A stretch of DNA of 9,635 nucleotides from an uncultured Ignavibacteriota bacterium (GTDB lineage Bacteria; Bacteroidota; Ignavibacteria; UBA10030; UBA8401), in assembly GCA_903907305.1 (NCBI GenBank), contig CAIVNT010000087.1:1-9635 (forward strand), in the 5' to 3' direction. Positions within the stretch are counted from its first letter, which is position 1; every line of letters starts with the position of its first letter. The notes below the pieces were generated by a model, which ran no database searches, had not been told where the DNA came from, and worked only from the letters and a program-made list of their open reading frames with translations. Positions 8,591 through 9,635 of this stretch are shown piece by piece. A program made the translations under genes and the position numbers.

Positions 8591-8664
8591 TACATCGGTT
8601 CATTGTTTCATTGATTCAATGCTGCGCATAATGCTCTTCAATGAATAAATGAACAAATCAACAA
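8591..8664. repeat. AT-rich leader upstream of the broken kinase start
   Basis: This short spacer after the second kinase has the palindrome CATTGATTCAATG (8609-8621) and AATGAATAAAT (8640-8650), which also occurs before the kinase start at 5891. It appears to be a diverged copy of the 5804-5890 leader, consistent with duplication of the kinase gene together with its 5' flank. I see no promoter that I would defend. Confidence 0.45.
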
Positions 8665-8751
8665 ATGGGAAAATCTATGATCGGTCAATCAATATCACAT
8701 TACAAAATTCTTGAGAAGCTGGGCGAAGGTGGTATGGGCGTCGTCTATAAA

Positions 8752-8824
8752 GTCCCGAAATTTCCTGCGAGCATTTTTTGCGAGCAGAAGAAATTTCGAG
8801 GATCCCGACGTTTTTTGTCGGGAC
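8752..8824. repeat. 73-bp palindromic (REP/MITE-like) element
   Basis: The ends are inverted: GTCCCGA (8752-8758) and TCGGGAC (8818-8824). Inside are a second inverted pair CGAAATTTC (8756-8764) / GAAATTTCG (8790-8798), with CTGC/GCAG further in, and a compact hairpin TCCCGAC (8803-8809) / GTCGGGA (8817-8823) with a T-rich 7-nt loop. A direct repeat GCGAGCA (8767-8773, 8780-8786) flanks a T6 run. The word TAAAG lies on both sides (8748-8752 and 8826-8830) and could be a target duplication, though it overlaps the element by one base. It interrupts the kinase homology exactly at its left edge. No protein is encoded. The structure fits a small mobile or dispersed palindromic repeat, but a second copy is not seen in this window, so this class is inferred. 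Confidence 0.6.
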
Positions 8825-8826
8825 CT

Positions 8827-8835
8827 AAAGGGGGG
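8827..8835 (+). promoter_or_regulatory. Strong purine-rich ribosome binding site before the third kinase
   Basis: AAAGGGGGG ends 5 nt before the ATG at 8841, immediately after the hairpin 8803-8823. It is unlike the A-rich, site-less flank of the kinase at 5891. It supports ATG 8841 as the true start and hence MIGQ as the ancestral N-terminus of these kinases. Confidence 0.6.
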
Positions 8836-8840
8836 AAAGT

Positions 8841-9635
8841 ATGATAGGTCAAACAATTTCTCAATATAAGATCCTTGAGAAATTAGGCGAAGGAGGTATG
8901 GGAGTAGTTTACAAAGCTACCGATACCAAACTCAACCGCTTCGTCGCCCTAAAATTCCTTCCGCCGCATATGGCGGCATCGGAGCAGGATAAAGCGCGAT
9001 TCATTCAGGAAGCGCAATCCGCAGCAGCGCTGAACCATCCGAATGTGTGCTCAATCATTGATATTCAGGAACATGATTCGCAGATGTTCATCGTAATGGA
9101 ATTCGTTGACGGGCAGACGCTTCAGGAGAAGAAATCGTCCCTTACGCAAAAACAGGCGATCGAGTACGCGATCCAGATTGCCGAAGGTTTGTCCGCTGCA
9201 CACGAAAAGGGAATTGTTCACCGGGATATAAAACCGGAAAATATCATGGTCCGCAAGGATGGCATCGTGCAGATCATGGATTTCGGTCTTGCAAAACTTG
9301 TCGGAGTGTCGCGGCTGACGAAAGCCGGAAGCACCGTTGGAACACTCGGATACATGTCCCCGGAACAGGTACAAGGACAGGAAACGGATCACCGTTCGGA
9401 CATTTTTTCATTCGGTGTTCTGTTGTACGAAATGCTTACCGGGAAATCGCCGTTCTCCGGCGCACACGAGAGTGCCATTCTATACGAGATCGTCAATGTT
9501 GATGTAGCACCTCCTTCAACCGTGAAACCTGAAACAGATTCTGAACTCGACCGCATTGTCCTTGAATGCATGGAGAAGGATCCGAACGAACGGATGCAGT
9601 CCATCAAACAGGTGGCCATCGACCTGAACCGATTC
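8841..9635 (+). CDS. Ser/Thr protein kinase, N-terminal part (3'-truncated by window edge)
   Basis: The frame opens at ATG 8841 and stays open for 265 codons to the last base, ending at DLNRF, just where the kinase domain ends in the neighbouring paralog. Motifs are GEGGMG (16-21), Lys38 in VALKFL, Glu57 in helix C, HRDIKPEN (127-134), DFG (147-149) and GTLGYMSPEQ (167-176). The kinase domain looks intact and active. By eye it differs from the kinase at 5891 at about 20 of 265 positions (about 92% identity), while codon third positions differ much more. The linker, membrane helix and propeller presumably follow beyond the window, by analogy with the two paralogs. The start overlaps the stop of the preceding fragment (ATGA) and has its own purine-rich ribosome site, so it can be translated independently or by coupling. 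Confidence 0.93.
   Translation, partial: MIGQTISQYKILEKLGEGGMGVVYKATDTKLNRFVALKFLPPHMAASEQDKARFIQEAQSAAALNHPNVCSIIDIQEHDSQMFIVMEFVDGQTLQEKKSSLTQKQAIEYAIQIAEGLSAAHEKGIVHRDIKPENIMVRKDGIVQIMDFGLAKLVGVSRLTKAGSTVGTLGYMSPEQVQGQETDHRSDIFSFGVLLYEMLTGKSPFSGAHESAILYEIVNVDVAPPSTVKPETDSELDRIVLECMEKDPNERMQSIKQVAIDLNRF

Larger units (their letters stand above)
8665..8844 (+). pseudogene. Truncated kinase N-terminus running into a palindromic element
   Basis: From the ATG at 8665 (or 8677) the frame encodes a protein start beginning MGKSMIGQSISHYKILEKLG and continuing EGGMGVVYK, nearly the same as residues 1-29 of the kinase at 5891. Homology stops at about base 8751, right after the glycine-loop segment. 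The frame then reads 30 unrelated codons (VPKFPASIFCEQ and on) through a hairpin-rich element and ends at TGA 8842-8844. The product would be 59 aa and has no catalytic Lys or any later kinase motif. Its MxKSMIGQSIS start is closer to the 5891 kinase than to the kinase that follows. The stop overlaps the next start as ATGA, so if it is translated it could act as a leader coupled to that gene. I think a decayed fragment left by rearrangement is most likely; a functional leader peptide is possible. Confidence 0.75.

Noticed and set aside
8803..8823. Possible intrinsic terminator before the third kinase
   Set aside because: The T-run lies in the hairpin loop and no T-run follows the 3' arm on either strand.
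8748..8830. Simple insertion of the palindromic element into an otherwise intact kinase gene
   Set aside because: After the element the sequence does not resume the kinase at the next codon but gives a ribosome site and a fresh start, so a duplication or recombination must be involved as well.

Overview
The window looks like a chromosomal segment of a Gram-negative bacterium with moderate GC, possibly of the Bacteroidota / Ignavibacteria / Calditrichota (FCB) neighbourhood. The hints are large one-pass transmembrane Ser/Thr kinases with PD40 propellers, mostly weak or absent Shine-Dalgarno sites, a pentapeptide-type (HExxH) M49 peptidase like that of Caldithrix, and short palindromic intergenic repeats. 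This placement is inference only. Every gene I can support is on the + strand, and I saw no tRNA, rRNA, CRISPR array or transposase.

Layout: (1) 1-2290, the 3' part of a membrane Ser/Thr kinase with a C-terminal PD40/TolB-like propeller; its N-lobe lies outside the window. (2) 2340-4004, an exported M49 (dipeptidyl-peptidase III-like) zinc peptidase, 49 bp downstream. (3) A 125-bp gap with an imperfect palindromic repeat. (4) 4130-5803, an exported DUF885-family protein whose expected HExxH zinc motif is not visible. (5) An AT-rich, repeat-bearing leader, then 5891-8590, a complete 899-aa (or 895-aa) kinase-propeller protein. (6) A similar AT-rich leader at 8591-8664, then a broken N-terminal kinase fragment that runs into a 73-bp palindromic element. 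The fragment's reading frame stops in an ATGA overlap with the next start. (7) 8841-9635, the first 265 codons of another kinase, running off the window end.

How the genes may work together: the kinases would have their catalytic domain in the cytoplasm and the propeller outside the inner membrane, and the two hydrolase-family proteins carry apparent Sec signal peptides. A tandem set of near-identical kinase domains with more divergent propellers, interleaved with exported peptidase-family proteins, suggests a family of envelope sensors that may respond to peptides or other extracytoplasmic ligands. Only the architecture and gene order are visible. The functional link is a hypothesis.

The most unusual spot is 8665-8844, where a decayed kinase start, a hairpin-rich element with inverted ends, a strong purine-rich ribosome site and an overlapping start codon are packed together.
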